Origin: Closterium sp. Naga37s-1 | Taxonomy: Eukaryota; Streptophyta; Zygnematophyceae; Desmidiales; Closteriaceae | Direction of reading: 5' to 3' | Assembly: GCA_947471745.1 (NCBI GenBank) | Contig: CANJKZ010000540.1 | Span: forward strand, 394,215 to 458,214 | DNA: 64,000 bases | Shown: positions 29,502-43,300 of the stretch, in pieces | Layout of the letters: each line of letters starts with the position of its first letter | Numbering within the stretch: the first letter of the stretch is position 1 | Translations under genes and position numbers: made by a program | Notes under the pieces: generated by a model | The model's database searches: none | The model's input: only the letters and a program-made list of their open reading frames with translations | Told to the model about the DNA's origin: nothing

Positions 29502-32500
29502 CTAGGCGCGCGTGTGACCAAGGCGTGCGTGTGACCAAGGCGCGCGTGTGACCAGGGCGCGCGTGTGACCAGGGCGCGCGTGTGACCAGGGCGTGCGTCT
29601 GACCAAGGCGTGCGTGTGACCAGGGCGCGCGTGTAACCAAGGCGCGCGTGTGACCAGGGCGCGCGTGTGACCAGGGCGTGCGTGTGACCAAGGCGCGCGT
29701 GTGACCAAGGCGCGCGTGTGACCAAGGCGCGCGTGTGACCAAGGCGTGCGTGTGACCAAGGCGTGCATGTGACCAGGGCGCGTGTGTGACCAAGGCGTGC
29801 GCGTGTGACCAAGGCGCGCGTGTGATCAAGGCGCGCGTGTGACCAAGGCGCGCGTGTGTCCAGGGCGTGCGTGTGACCAGAGCGCGCGCGTAACCAAGGC
29901 GTGCATGTGACCAAGGTGTGCGTGTGACCAAGGCGTGCGTGTGACCAAGGCGTGCGTGTGACCAAGGCGTGCGTGTGACCAAGGCGTGCGTGTGACCAAG
30001 GCGTGCGTGTGACCAGGGCGCGCGTGTGACCAAAGCGCGCATGTGACCAGGGCGCGCGTGTGACCAGGGCGTGCGTGTGACCAGGGCGCGAGTGTGACCA
30101 AGGCGCGCGTGTGACCAAGGCGCGCGTGTGACCAGGGCGTGCGTGTGACCAAGGCGTGCGTGTGACCAAGGCGCGCTTGTGACCAAGGCGCGCGTGTGAC
30201 CAAGGCGCGCGTGTAACCAAGGCGTGCGTGTGACCAAGGCGTGCGTGTGACCAGGGCGCGCGTGTGACCAAGGCACGCGTGTGACCAAGGCGTGCGTGTG
30301 ACGAAGGCGCGCGTGTGACCAAGGCGTGTGTGTGACCAGGGCGCGCGTGTGACAAGGGCGTGCGTGTGACCAAGGCGTGCGTGTGACCAAGGCGTGCGTG
30401 TGACCAAGGCGCGCGTGTGACCTAGGCGCGCGTGTGACCAAGGCGTGCGTGTGACCAAGGCGCGCGTGTGACCAGGGCGCGCGTGTGACCAGGGCGCGCG
30501 TGTGACCAGGGCGTGCGTCTGACCAAGGCGTGCGTGTGACCAGGGCGCGCGTGTAACCAAGGCGCGCGTGTGACCAGGGCGCGCGTGTGACCAGGGCGCG
30601 CGTGTGACCAAGGCGCGCGTGTGACCAGGGCGCGCGTGTGACCAAGGCGCGCGTGTGACCAAGGCGTGCGTGTGACCAGGGCGTGCGTGTGACCAACGCG
30701 TGCGTGTGACCAAGGCGTGCGTGTGACCAGGGCGCGCGTGTGACCAAGGCGTGCGTGTGACCAAGGCGCGCGTGTGACCAGGGCGCGTGTGTGACCAAGG
30801 CGTGCGTGTGACCAAGGCGTGCGTGTGACCAAGGCGTGCGTGTGACCAGGGCGCGCGTGTGACCAAGGCGCGCGTGTGACCAGGGCGCGCGTGTGACCAA
30901 GGCGTGCGTGTCACCAAGGCGTGCGTGTGACCAAGGCGTGCGTGTGACCAAGGCGTGCGTGTAACCAGGGCGCGTGTGTGACCAAGGCGTGCGTGTGACC
31001 AAGGCGTGCGTATGACCAGGGTGCGCGTGTAACCAAGGCGTGCGTGTGACCAAGGCGTGCGTGTGACCAGGGCGCGCGTGTGACCAAGGCGCGCGTGTGA
31101 CCAGGGCGCGCGTGTGACCAGGGCGTGCGTGTGACCAGGGCGCGCGTGTGACCAAGGAGCGCGTGTGACCAAGGCGTGCGTGTGACCAAGGCGTGCGTGT
31201 GACCAGGGCGCGCGTGTAACCAAGGCGCGCGTGTGACCAAGGCAGGCGTGTGACCAAGGCGTGCGTGTGACCAAGGCGCGCATGCAACCAAGGCGTGCGT
31301 GTGACCAAGGTGCGCATGTGACCAAGGCGTGCGTGTGACCAATGCGTGCGTGTGACCAGGGCGTGCGTGTGACCAAGGCGCGCGTGTGACCAAGGCGTGC
31401 GTGTGACCAGGGCATGCGTGTGACCAATGCGTGTGTGTGACCAAGGCGTGCGTGTGACCAAGGCGTGCGTGTGACCAGGGCGTGCGTGTGACCAAGGCGT
31501 GCGTTTGACCCGGGCGTGCGTGTGACCAAGGCGTGCGTGTGACCAGGGCGCGCGTGTGACCAGGGCGCGCGTGTGACCAAGGCGTGCGTGTGACCAAGGC
31601 GTGCGTGTGACCAGGGCGCGCGTGTGACCAGGGCGCGCGTATGACCACGGCGTGCGTGTGACCAGGGCGTGCGTGTGACCAGGGCGCGCGTATGACCAGG
31701 GCCTGCGTCTGACCAAGGCGTGCGTGTGACCAAGGCGTGCGTGTGACCAGGGCGCGCGTCTGACCAAGGCGTGCGTGTGACCAGAGCGTGCGTGTGACCA
31801 AGGCGCGCGTGTGACAAAGGCGTGCGTGTGACCAAGCCGTGTGTATGACCAAGGCGTGCGTGTGACCAGGGCGCACGTGTGACCAGGGCGCGCTGTGACC
31901 AGGGCGCGCGTGTGACCAAGGTGCGCGTGTGACCAGGGCGTGCGTGTGACTAGGGCGTGCGTGTGACCAAGGCGTGCGTGTGACCAAGGCGTGCGTGTGA
32001 CCAAGGCGTGCGTGTAACCACGGCGCGCGTGTGACCAAGGCGTGCGTGTGACCAGGGCGTGCGTGTGACCAGGGCGCGCGTGTAACCAAGGCGCGCGTGT
32101 GACCAGGGCGCGCGTGTGACCAGGGCGTGCGTGTGACCAAGGCGCGCGTGTGACCAAGGCGCGCGTGTGACCAAGGCGCGCGTGTGACCAAGGCGTGCGT
32201 GTGACCAAGGCGTGCATGTGACCAGGGCGCGTGTGTGACCAAGGCGTGCGCGTGTGACCAAGGCGCGCGTGTGATCAAGGCGCGCGTGTGACCAAGGCGC
32301 GCGTGTGTCCAGGGCGTGCGTGTGACCAGAGCGCGCGCGTAACCAAGGCGTGCATGTGACCAAGGTGTGCGTGTGACCAAGGCGTGCGTGTGACCAAGGC
32401 GTGCGTGTGACCAAGGCGTGCGTGTGACCAAGGCGTGCGTGTGACCAAGGCGTGCGTGTGACCAGGGCGCGCGTGTGACCAAAGCGCGCATGTGACCAGG

Positions 32501-35500
32501 GCGCGCGTGTGACCAGGGCGTGCGTGTGACCAGGGCGCGAGTGTGACCAAGGCGCGCGTGTGACCAAGGCGCGCGTGTGACCAGGGCGTGCGTGTGACCA
32601 AGGCGTGCGTGTGACCAAGGCGCGCTTGTGACCAAGGCGCGCGTGTGACCAAGGCGCGCGTGTAACCAAGGCGTGCGTGTGACCAAGGCGTGCGTGTGAC
32701 CAGGGCGCGCGTGTGACCAAGGCACGCGTGTGACCAAGGCGTGCGTGTGACGAAGGCGCGCGTGTGACCAAGGCGTGTGTGTGACCAGGGCGCGCGTGTG
32801 ACAAGGGCGTGCGTGTGACCAAGGCGTGCGTGTGACCAAGGCGTGCGTGTGACCAAGGCGCGCGTGTGACCTAGGCGCGCGTGTGACCAAGGCGTGCGTG
32901 TGACCAAGGCGCGCGTGTGACCAGGGCGCGCGTGTGACCAGGGCGCGCGTGTGACCAGGGCGTGCGTCTGACCAAGGCGTGCGTGTGACCAGGGCGCGCG
33001 TGTAACCAAGGCGCGCGTGTGACCAGGGCGCGCGTGTGACCAAGGCGTGCGTGTGACCAAGGCGCGCGTGTGACCAGGGCGCGTGTGTGACCAAGGCGTG
33101 CGTGTGACCAAGGCGTGCGTGTGACCAAGGCGTGCGTGTGACCAGGGCGCGCGTGTGACCAAGGCGCGCGTGTGACCAGGGCGCGCGTGTGACCAAGGCG
33201 TGCGTGTCACCAAGGCGTGCGTGTGACCAAGGCGTGCGTGTGACCAAGGCGTGCGTGTAACCAGGGCGCGTGTGTGACCAAGGCGTGCGTGTGACCAAGG
33301 CGTGCGTATGACCAGGGTGCGCGTGTAACCAAGGCGTGCGTGTGACCAAGGCGTGCGTGTGACCAGGGCGCGCGTGTGACCAAGGCGCGCGTGTGACCAG
33401 GGCGCGCGTGTGACCAGGGCGTGCGTGTGACCAGGGCGCGCGTGTGACCAAGGAGCGCGTGTGACCAAGGCGTGCGTGTGACCAAGGCGTGCGTGTGACC
33501 AGGGCGCGCGTGTAACCAAGGCGCGCGTGTGACCAAGGCAGGCGTGTGACCAAGGCGTGCGTGTGACCAAGGCGCGCATGCAACCAAGGCGTGCGTGTGA
33601 CCAAGGTGCGCATGTGACCAAGGCGTGCGTGTGACCAATGCGTGCGTGTGACCAGGGCGTGCGTGTGACCAAGGCGCGCGTGTGACCAAGGCGTGCGTGT
33701 GACCAGGGCATGCGTGTGACCAATGCGTGTGTGTGACCAAGGCGTGCGTGTGACCAAGGCGTGCGTGTGACCAGGGCGTGCGTGTGACCAAGGCGTGCGT
33801 TTGACCCGGGCGTGCGTGTGACCAAGGCGTGCGTGTGACCAGGGCGCGCGTGTGACCAGGGCGCGCGTGTGACCAAGGCGTGCGTGTGACCAAGGCGTGC
33901 GTGTGACCAGGGCGCGCGTGTGACCAGGGCGCGCGTATGACCACGGCGTGCGTGTGACCAGGGCGTGCGTGTGACCAGGGCGCGCGTATGACCAGGGCCT
34001 GCGTCTGACCAAGGCGTGCGTGTGACCAAGGCGTGCGTGTGACCAGGGCGCGCGTCTGACCAAGGCGTGCGTGTGACCAGAGCGTGCGTGTGACCAAGGC
34101 GCGCGTGTGACAAAGGCGTGCGTGTGACCAAGCCGTGTGTATGACCAAGGCGTGCGTGTGACCAGGGCGCACGTGTGACCAGGGCGCGCTGTGACCAGGG
34201 CGCGCGTGTGACCAAGGTGCGCGTGTGACCAGGGCGTGCGTGTGACTAGGGCGTGCGTGTGACCAAGGCGTGCGTGTGACCAAGGCGTGCGTGTGACCAA
34301 GGCGTGCGTGTAACCACGGCGCGCGTGTGACCAAGGCGTGCGTGTGACCAGGGCGTGCGTGTGACCAGGGCGCGCGTGTAACCAAGGCGCGCGTGTGACC
34401 AGGGCGCGCGTGTGACCAGGGCGTGCGTGTGACCAAGGCGCGCGTGTGACCAAGGCGCGCATGTGACCAAGGCGCGCGTGTGACCAAGGCGTGCGTGTGA
34501 CCAAGGCGTGCATGTGACCAGGGCGCGTGTGTGACCAAGGCGTGCGCGTGTGACCAAGGCGCGCGTGTGATCAAGGCGCGCGTGTGACCAAGGCGCGCGT
34601 GTGTCCAGGGCGTGCGTGTGACCAGAGCGCGCGCGTAACCAAGGCGTGCATGTGACCAAGGTGTGCGTGTGACCAAGGCGTGCGTGTGACCAAGGCGTGC
34701 GTGTGACCAAGGCGTGCGTGTGACCAAGGCGTGCGTGTGACCAAGGCGTGCGTGTGACCAGGGCGCGCGTGTGACCAAAGCGCGCATGTGACCAGGGCGC
34801 GCGTGTGACCAGGGCGTGCGTGTGACCAGGGCGTGCGTGTGACCAAGGCGTGCGTGTGACCAAGGCGCGCTTGTGACCAAGGCGCGCGTGTGACCAAGGC
34901 GCGCGTGTAACCAAGGCGTGCGTGTGACCAAGGCGTGCGTGTGACCAGGGCGCGCGTGTGACCAAGGCACGCGTGTGACCAAGGCGTGCGTGTGACGAAG
35001 GCGCGCGTGTGACCAAGGCGTGTGTGTGACCAGGGCGCGCGTGTGACAAGGGCGTGCGTGTGACCAAGGCGTGCGTGTGACCAAGGCGTGCGTGTGACCA
35101 AGGCGCGCGTGTGACCTAGGCGCGCGTGTGACCAAGGCGTGCGTGTGACCAAGGCGCGCGTGTGACCAGGGCGCGCGTGTGACCAGGGCGCGCGTGTGAC
35201 CAGGGCGTGCGTCTGACCAAGGCGTGCGTGTGACCAGGGCGCGCGTGTAACCAAGGCGCGCGTGTGACCAGGGCGCGCGTGTGACCAGGGCGCGCGTGTG
35301 ACCAAGGCGCGCGTGTGACCAGGGCGCGCGTGTGACCAAGGCGCGCGTGTGACCAAGGCGTGCGTGTGACCAGGGCGTGCGTGTGACCAACGCGTGCGTG
35401 TGACCAAGGCGTGCGTGTGACCAGGGCGCGCGTGTGACCAAGGCGTGCGTGTGACCAAGGCGCGCGTGTGACCAGGGCGCGTGTGTGACCAAGGCGTGCG

Positions 35501-36902
35501 TGTGACCAAGGCGTGCGTGTGACCAAGGCGTGCGTGTGACCAGGGCGCGCGTGTGACCAAGGCGCGCGTGTGACCAGGGCGCGCGTGTGACCAAGGCGTG
35601 CGTGTCACCAAGGCGTGCGTGTGACCAAGGCGTGCGTGTGACCAAGGCGTGCGTGTAACCAGGGCGCGTGTGTGACCAAGGCGTGCGTGTGACCAAGGCG
35701 TGCGTATGACCAGGGTGCGCGTGTAACCAAGGCGTGCGTGTGACCAAGGCGTGCGTGTGACCAGGGCGCGCGTGTGACCAAGGCGCGCGTGTGACCAGGG
35801 CGCGCGTGTGACCAGGGCGTGCGTGTGACCAGGGCGCGCGTGTGACCAAGGAGCGCGTGTGACCAAGGCGTGCGTGTGACCAAGGCGTGCGTGTGACCAG
35901 GGCGCGCGTGTAACCAAGGCGCGCGTGTGACCAAGGCAGGCGTGTGACCAAGGCGTGCGTGTGACCAAGGCGCGCATGCAACCAAGGCGTGCGTGTGACC
36001 AAGGTGCGCATGTGACCAAGGCGTGCGTGTGACCAATGCGTGCGTGTGACCAGGGCGTGCGTGTGACCAAGGCGCGCGTGTGACCAAGGCGTGCGTGTGA
36101 CCAGGGCATGCGTGTGACCAATGCGTGTGTGTGACCAAGGCGTGCGTGTGACCAAGGCGTGCGTGTGACCAGGGCGTGCGTGTGACCAAGGCGTGCGTTT
36201 GACCCGGGCGTGCGTGTGACCAAGGCGTGCGTGTGACCAGGGCGCGCGTGTGACCAGGGCGCGCGTGTGACCAAGGCGTGCGTGTGACCAAGGCGTGCGT
36301 GTGACCAGGGCGCGCGTGTGACCAGGGCGCGCGTATGACCACGGCGTGCGTGTGACCAGGGCGTGCGTGTGACCAGGGCGCGCGTATGACCAGGGCCTGC
36401 GTCTGACCAAGGCGTGCGTGTGACCAAGGCGTGCGTGTGACCAGGGCGCGCGTCTGACCAAGGCGTGCGTGTGACCAGAGCGTGCGTGTGACCAAGGCGC
36501 GCGTGTGACAAAGGCGTGCGTGTGACCAAGCCGTGTGTATGACCAAGGCGTGCGTGTGACCAGGGCGCACGTGTGACCAGGGCGCGCTGTGACCAGGGCG
36601 CGCGTGTGACCAAGGTGCGCGTGTGACCAGGGCGTGCGTGTGACTAGGGCGTGCGTGTGACCAAGGCGTGCGTGTGACCAAGGCGTGCGTGTGACCAAGG
36701 CGTGCGTGTAACCACGGCGCGCGTGTGACCAAGGCGTGCGTGTGACCAGGGCGTGCGTGTGACCAGGGCGCGCGTGTGACCAGGGCGTGCGTGTGACCAA
36801 GGCGTGCGTGTGACCAAGTCGCGCGTGTGACCAAGGCGTGCGTATGACCATGGCGCGCGTGTGACCAGGGCGTGCGTGTGACCAGGGCGCGCGTGTGACC
36901 AA
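29502..36902 (-). repeat. Higher-order repeats of about 2.3-2.45 kb in the 17-bp array
   Basis: The same series of rare unit variants recurs at long spacing. GTGATCAAGG followed by GTGTGTCCAGGG lies near 29822, 32274 and 34569. GCGCGCTGTGACC plus GCGCACGTG lies near 31870-31895, 34166-34190 and 36565-36590. GGCATGCGTGTGACCAATG lies near 31413, 33708 and 36106. Spacings are about 2,296, 2,398 and 2,449 bp, or 135 to 144 basic units. Confidence 0.85.
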
Positions 36903-37359
36903 GCCGTGCGTGTGACCAAGGCGCGCGTGTCACCAAGGCGCGCGTGTGACCAAGGCGTGCGTGTGACCAGGGCGTGCGTGTGACCAAGGCGTGCGTGTGA
37001 CCAGGGCGCGCGTGTGACCAGAGCGAGCGTGTGACCAAGGCGTGCGTGTGACCAGGGCGTGCGTGTGACCAAGGCGTGCGTGTGACAGAGGCGTGCGTGT
37101 GACCAAGGCGTGCGTGTGACCAGGGCGCACGTGTGACCAAGGCGTGCGTGTGACCAAGGCGTGCGTGTGACCAAGGCGTGCGTGTGACCCAGGCGCGCGT
37201 GTGACCAAGGCGTGCGTGTGACCAAGCCGTGCGTGTGACCAAGGCGTGCGTTTGACCAGGGCGCGCGTGTGACCAGGGCGTGCGTGTGACCAGGGCGCGC
37301 GTGTGACCAAGGCGCGCGTGTGACCAAGGCGTGCGTGTGACCAGGGCGTGCGTGTGACC

Positions 37360-40300
37360 AGGGTTCACGTGTGACCAAGGCGCGCGTGTGACCAGGGCGC
37401 GCGTGTGACCAGGGCGTGCGTGTGACCAAGGCGTGCCTGTGACCAGGGCGCGCGTGTGACCAAGGCGTGCGTGTGACCAAGGCGTGCGTGTGACCAGGGC
37501 GCGCGTGTGACTAGGGTGCGCGTGTGACCAAGGCGCGCGTGTGACCAAGGCGTGCGTGTCACCAGGGCGCGCGTGTGACCAAGGCGTGCGTGTGACCAAG
37601 GCGTGCGTGTGACCAGGGCGTGCATCTGACCAAGGCGTGCGTGTGACCAAGGCATGTGTGTGACCAAGGCGTGCGTGTGACTAGGGCGCGCGTGTGACCA
37701 GGGCGCGCGTATGACCACGGCGTGCGTGTGACCAGGGCGTGCGTGTGACCAGGGCGCGCATGTGACCAGGGCGTGCGTCTGACCAAGGCGTGCGTGTAAC
37801 CAAGGCGTGCGTGTGACCAGGGCGCGCGTCTGACCAAGGCGTGCGTGTGACCAGAGCGTGCGTGTGACCAAGGCGCGCGTGTGACAAAGGCGTGCGTGTG
37901 ACCAAGGCGTGCGTATGACCAAGGCGTGCGTGTGACCAGGGCGCACGTGTGACCAGGGCGCGCTTGTGACCAGGGCGCGCGTGTGACCAGGGCGCGCGTG
38001 TGACCAAGGCGCGCGTGTGACCAGGGCGTGCGTGTGACCAGGGCGTGCGTGTGACCAAGGCGTGCGTGTGACCAAGGCGTGCGTGTGACCAAGGCGTGCG
38101 TGTAACCACGGCGCGCGTGTGACCAAGGCGTGCGTGTGACCAGGGCGTGCGTGTGACCAGGGCGCGCGTGTGACCAGGGCGTGCGTGTGACCAAGGCGTG
38201 CGTGTGACCAAGGCACGCGTGTGACCAAGGCATGCGTGTGACCAGGGCGCGCGTGTGACCAGGGCGTGCGTGTGAACAGGGCGCGTGTGACCAAGCCGTG
38301 CGTGTGACCACGGCGCGCGTGACACCAAAGCGCGCGTGTGACCAAGGCGTGCGTGTGACCAGGGCGTGCATGTGACCAAGGCGTGCGTGTGACCAGGGCG
38401 CGCGTGTGACCAGGGCGAGCGTGTGACCAAGGCGTGCGTGTGACCAGGGCGTGCGTGTGACCAAGGCATGCGTGTGACAGAGGCGTGCGTGTGACCAAGG
38501 CGTGCGTGTGACCAGGGCGCACGTGTGACCAAGGCGTGCGTGTGACCAAGGCGTGCGTGTAACCAAGGCGTGCGTGTGACCCAGGCGCGCGTGTGACCAA
38601 GGCGTGCATGTGACCAAGGCGTGCGTTTGACCAGGGCGCGTGTGTGACCAGGGCGTGCATGTGACCAGGGCGCGCGTGTGACCAAGGCGCGCGTGTGACC
38701 AAGGCGTGCGTGTGACCAGGGCGTGCGTGTGACCAGGGTTCACGTGTGACCAAGGCGCGCGTGTGACCAGGGCGCGCGTGTGACCAGGGCGTGCGTGTGA
38801 CCAAGGCGTGCGTGTGACCAGGGCGCGCGTGTGACCAAGGCGTGCGTGTGACCAAGGCGTGCGTGTGACCAGGGCGCGCGTGTGACCAGGGTGCGCGTGT
38901 GACCAAGGCGCGCGTGTGACCAAGGCGTGCGTGTGACCAAGGCGTGCGTGTGACCAGGGCGTGCATCTGACCAAGGCGTGCGTGTGACCAAGGCATGTGT
39001 GTGACCAAGGCGTGCGTGTGACCAGGGCGCGCGTGTGACCAGGGCGCGCGTATGACCACGGCGTGCGTGTGACCAGGGCGTGCGTGTGACCAGGGCGCGC
39101 GTGTGACCAGGGCGTGCGTCTGACCAAGGCGTGCGTGTGACCAAGGCGTGCGTGTGACCAGGGCGCGCGTCTGACCAAGGCGTGCGTGTGACCAGAGCGT
39201 GCGTGTGACCAAGGCGCGCGTGTGACAAAGGCGTGCGTGTGACCAAGGCGTGCGTATGACCAAGGCGTGCGTGTGACCAGGGCGCACGTGTGACCAGGGC
39301 GCGCTTGTGACCAGGGCGCGCGTGTGACCAGGGCGCGCGTGTGACCAAGGCGCGCGTGTGACCAGGGCGTGCGTGTGACCAGGGCGTGCGTGTGACCAAG
39401 GCGTGCGTGTGACCAAGGCGTGCGTGTGACCAAGGCGTGCGTGTAACCATGGCGCGCGTGTGACCAAGGCGTGCGTGTGACCAGGGCGTGCGTGTGACCA
39501 GGGCGCGCGTGTGACCAGGGCGAGCGTGTGACCAAGGCGTGCGTGTGACCAGGGCGTGCGTGTGACCAAGGCATGCGTGTGACAGAGGCGTGCGTGTGAC
39601 CAAGGCGTGCGTGTGACCAGGGCGCACGTGTGACCAAGGCGTGCGTGTGACCAAGGCGTGCGTGTAACCAAGGCGTGCGTGTGACCCAGGCGCGCGTGTG
39701 ACCAAGGCGTGCATGTGACCAAGGCGTGCGTTTGACCAGGGCGCGTGTGTGACCAGGGCGTGCATGTGACCAGGGCGCGCGTGTGACCAAGGCGTGCGTG
39801 TGACCAAGGCGTGCGTGTGACCAGGGCGCGCGTGTCACTAGGGTGCGCGTGTGACCAAGGCGCGCGTGTGACCAAGGCGTGCGTGTCACCAGGGCGCGCG
39901 TGTGACCAAGGCGTGCGTGTGACCAAGGCGTGCGTGTGACCAGGGCGTGCATCTGACCAAGGCGTGCGTGTGACCAAGGCATGTGTGTGACCAAGGCGTG
40001 CGTGTGACCAGGGCGCGCGTGTGACCAGGGCGCGCGTATGACCACGGCGTGCGTGTGACCAGGGCGTGCGTGTGACCAGGGCGCGCGTGTGACCAGGGCG
40101 TGCGTCTGACCAAGGCGTGCGTGTGACCAAGGCGTGCGTGTGACCAGGGCGCGCGTCTGACCAAGGCGTGCGTGTGACCAGAGCGTGCGTGTGACCAAGG
40201 CGCGCGTGTGACAAAGGCGTGCGTGTGACCAAGGCGTGCGTATGACCAAGGCGTGCGTGTGACCAGGGCGCACGTGTGACCAGGGCGCGCTTGTGACCAG

Positions 40301-43300
40301 GGCGCGCGTGTGACCAGGGCGCGCGTGTGACCAAGGCGCGCGTGTGACCAGGGCGTGCGTGTGACCAGGGCGTGCGTGTGACCAAGGCGTGCGTGTGACC
40401 AAGGCGTGCGTGTGACCAAGGCGTGCGTGTAACCATGGCGCGCGTGTGACCAAGGCGTGCGTGTGACCAGGGCGTGCGTGTGACCAGGGCGCGCGTGTGA
40501 CCAGTGCGTGCGTGTGACCAAGGCGTGCGTGTGACCAAGGCACGCGTGTGACCAAGGCATGCGTGTGACCAGGGCGCGCGTGTGACCAGGGCGTGCGTGT
40601 GAACAGGGCGCGTGTGACCAAGCCGTGCGTGTGACCTAGGCGCGCGTGTCACCAAAGCGCACGTGTGACCAAGGCGTGCGTGTGACCAGGGCGTGCATGT
40701 GACCAAGGCGTGCGTGTGACCAGGGCGCGCGTGTGACCAGGGCGAGCGTGTGACCAAGGCGTGCGTGTGACCAGGGCGTGCGTGTGACCAAGGCGTGCGT
40801 GAGACAGAGGCGTGCGTGTGACCAAGGCGTGCGTGTGACCAGGGCGCACGTGTGACCAAGGCGTGCGTGTGACCAAGGCGTGCGTGTGACCAAGGCGTGC
40901 GTGTGACCCAGGCGAGCGTTTGACCAGGGCGCGCGTGTGACCAGGGCGTGCGTGTGACCAGGGCGCGCGTGTGACCAAGGCGCGCGTGTGACCAAGGCGT
41001 GCGTGTGACCAGGGCGTGCGTGTGACCAGGGTTCACGTGTGACCAAGGCGCGCGTGTGACCAGGGCGCGCGTGTGACCAGGGCGTGCGTGTGACCAAGGC
41101 GTGCGTGTGACCAGGGCGCGCGTGTGACCAAGGCGTGCGTGCGACCAAGGCGTGCGTGTGACCAGGGCGCGCGTGTGACCAGGATGCGCGTGTGACCAAG
41201 GCGCTCGTGTGACCAAGGCGTGCGTGTGACAAGGACGCGCGTGTGACCAAGGCGTGCGTGTGACCAAGGCGTGCGTGTGACCAGGGCGTGCATCTGATTA
41301 AGGCATGCGTGTGACCAAGGCGTGCGTGTGACCAAGGCGCGCTTGTGACCAGGGTTTACGTGTAACCAAGGCGTGCGTGTGACCAAGGCGTGCGTGTTAC
41401 GAATGCGTGCGTGTGACCAGGGCGCGCGTGTGACCAAGGCGCGCGTGTGACCAGGGCGCGCGTCTCACCAGGGCGTGCGTGTGACCAGGGCGCGCGTGTG
41501 ACCAGGGCGAGCGTGTGACCAGGGCGTGCGTGTGAACAGGGCGTGCGTGTGACCAGGGCGTGCGTGTGACCAGGGCGTGCGTGTGACAAGGCGTGCGTGT
41601 GACCAAGGCGTGCGTGTGACCAGGGCGCGCGTGTAACCAAGGCGCGCGTGCGACCAAGGCGTGCGTGTGACCAAGGCGTGCGTGTGACGAAGGCGCGCGT
41701 GTAACCAAGGCGTGCGTATGACCAAGGCGTGCGTGTGACCAGGGCGCGCGTGTGACCAAGGCGCGCGTGTGACCAGGACGCGCGTGTGACCAGGGCGTGC
41801 GTGTGACCAGGGCGCGCGTGTGACCAGGGAGAGCGTGTGACCAAGGCGTTTGTGTGACCAGGGCGTGCGTGTGACCAAGGCGTGCGTGTGACCAAGGCGT
41901 GCGTGTGACCAAGGCGTGCGTGTGACCTAGGCGTGCGTGTGACCAAGGCGTGCGTGTGACCAGGGCGCGCGTGTGACCAAGGCTTGCGTGTGACCAGGGC
42001 GCGCGTGTGACCAGGGCGTGCGTGTGACCAAGGCGCGCGTGTGACCAAGGCGTGCGTATGACCAGGGCGCGTGTGTGACCAGGGCGTGCGTGTGACCAGG
42101 GCGCGCGTGTGACCAAGGCATGCGTGTGACCAAGGCGCGCGTGTCACCAAAGCGCGCGTGTGACCAGGGCGCGCGTGTGACCAGGGCGAGCGTGTGATCA
42201 AGGCGTGCGTGTGACCAGGGCGTGCGTGTGACCAAAGCGTGCGTGTGACCAAGGCGTGCGTGTGACGAGGGTGTGCGTCTGACCAAGGCGTGCGTGTGAC
42301 CAGGGCGTGCGTGTGACCAAGGCGCGCGTGTGACCAAGGCGTGCGTATGACCAAGGCGTGCGTGTGACCAAGGCGTGCGTGTGACTAGGGCGCGCGTATG
42401 ACCAGGGCGTGCGTGTGACCAGGGCACGCGTGTGACCAAGGCGCGCGTGTGACCAAGGCGTGCGTGTGACCAGGGCGTGCGTGTGACCAAGGCGTGCGTG
42501 TGACCAAGGCGTGCGTGTGACCAAGGCGTGCGTGTGACCAGGGCGCGCGTGTGACAAAGGCACGCGTGTGACTAGGGCGCGCGTGTGACCAGGGCGTGCG
42601 TGTGACCAGGGCGCGCGTGTGACCAAGGCGCGCGTGTGACCAAGGCGCGCGTGTGACCAGGGCGTGCCTGTGACCAAGGTGCGCGTGTGACCAAGGCGTG
42701 CGTGTGACCAGGGCGCGCGTGTGACCAAGGCGCGCGTGTGACCAAGGCGTGCGTGTGACCAAGTCGCGCGTGTGGCCAAGGCGTGCGTGTGACCAGGGCG
42801 CGCGTGTGACCAGGGCGTGCGTGTCACCAGGGCGCGCGTGTGACCAAGCCGTGCGTGTGACCAAGGCGCGCGTGTCACCAAGGCGCGCGTGTGACCAAGG
42901 CGTGCGTGTGACCAGGGCGTGCGTGTGACCAAGGCGTGCGTGTGACCAGGGCGCGCGTGTGACCAGAGCGAGCGTGTGACCAAGGCGTGCGTGTGACCAG
43001 GGCATGCGTGTGACCAAGGCGTGCGTGTGACCAGGGCGCGCGTGTGACAAAGGCACGCGTGTGACTAGGGCGCGCGTGTGACCAGGGCGTGCGTGTGACC
43101 AGGGCGCGCGTGTGACCAAGGCGCGCGTGTGACCAAGGCGCGCGTGTGACCAGGGCGTGCGTGTGACCAAGGTGCGCGTGTGACCAAGGCGTGCGTGTGA
43201 CCAGGGCGCGCGTGTGACCAAGGCGCGCGTGTGACCAAGGCGTGCGTGTGACCAAGTCGCGCGTGTGGCCAAGGCGTGCGTGTGACCAGGGCGCGCGTGT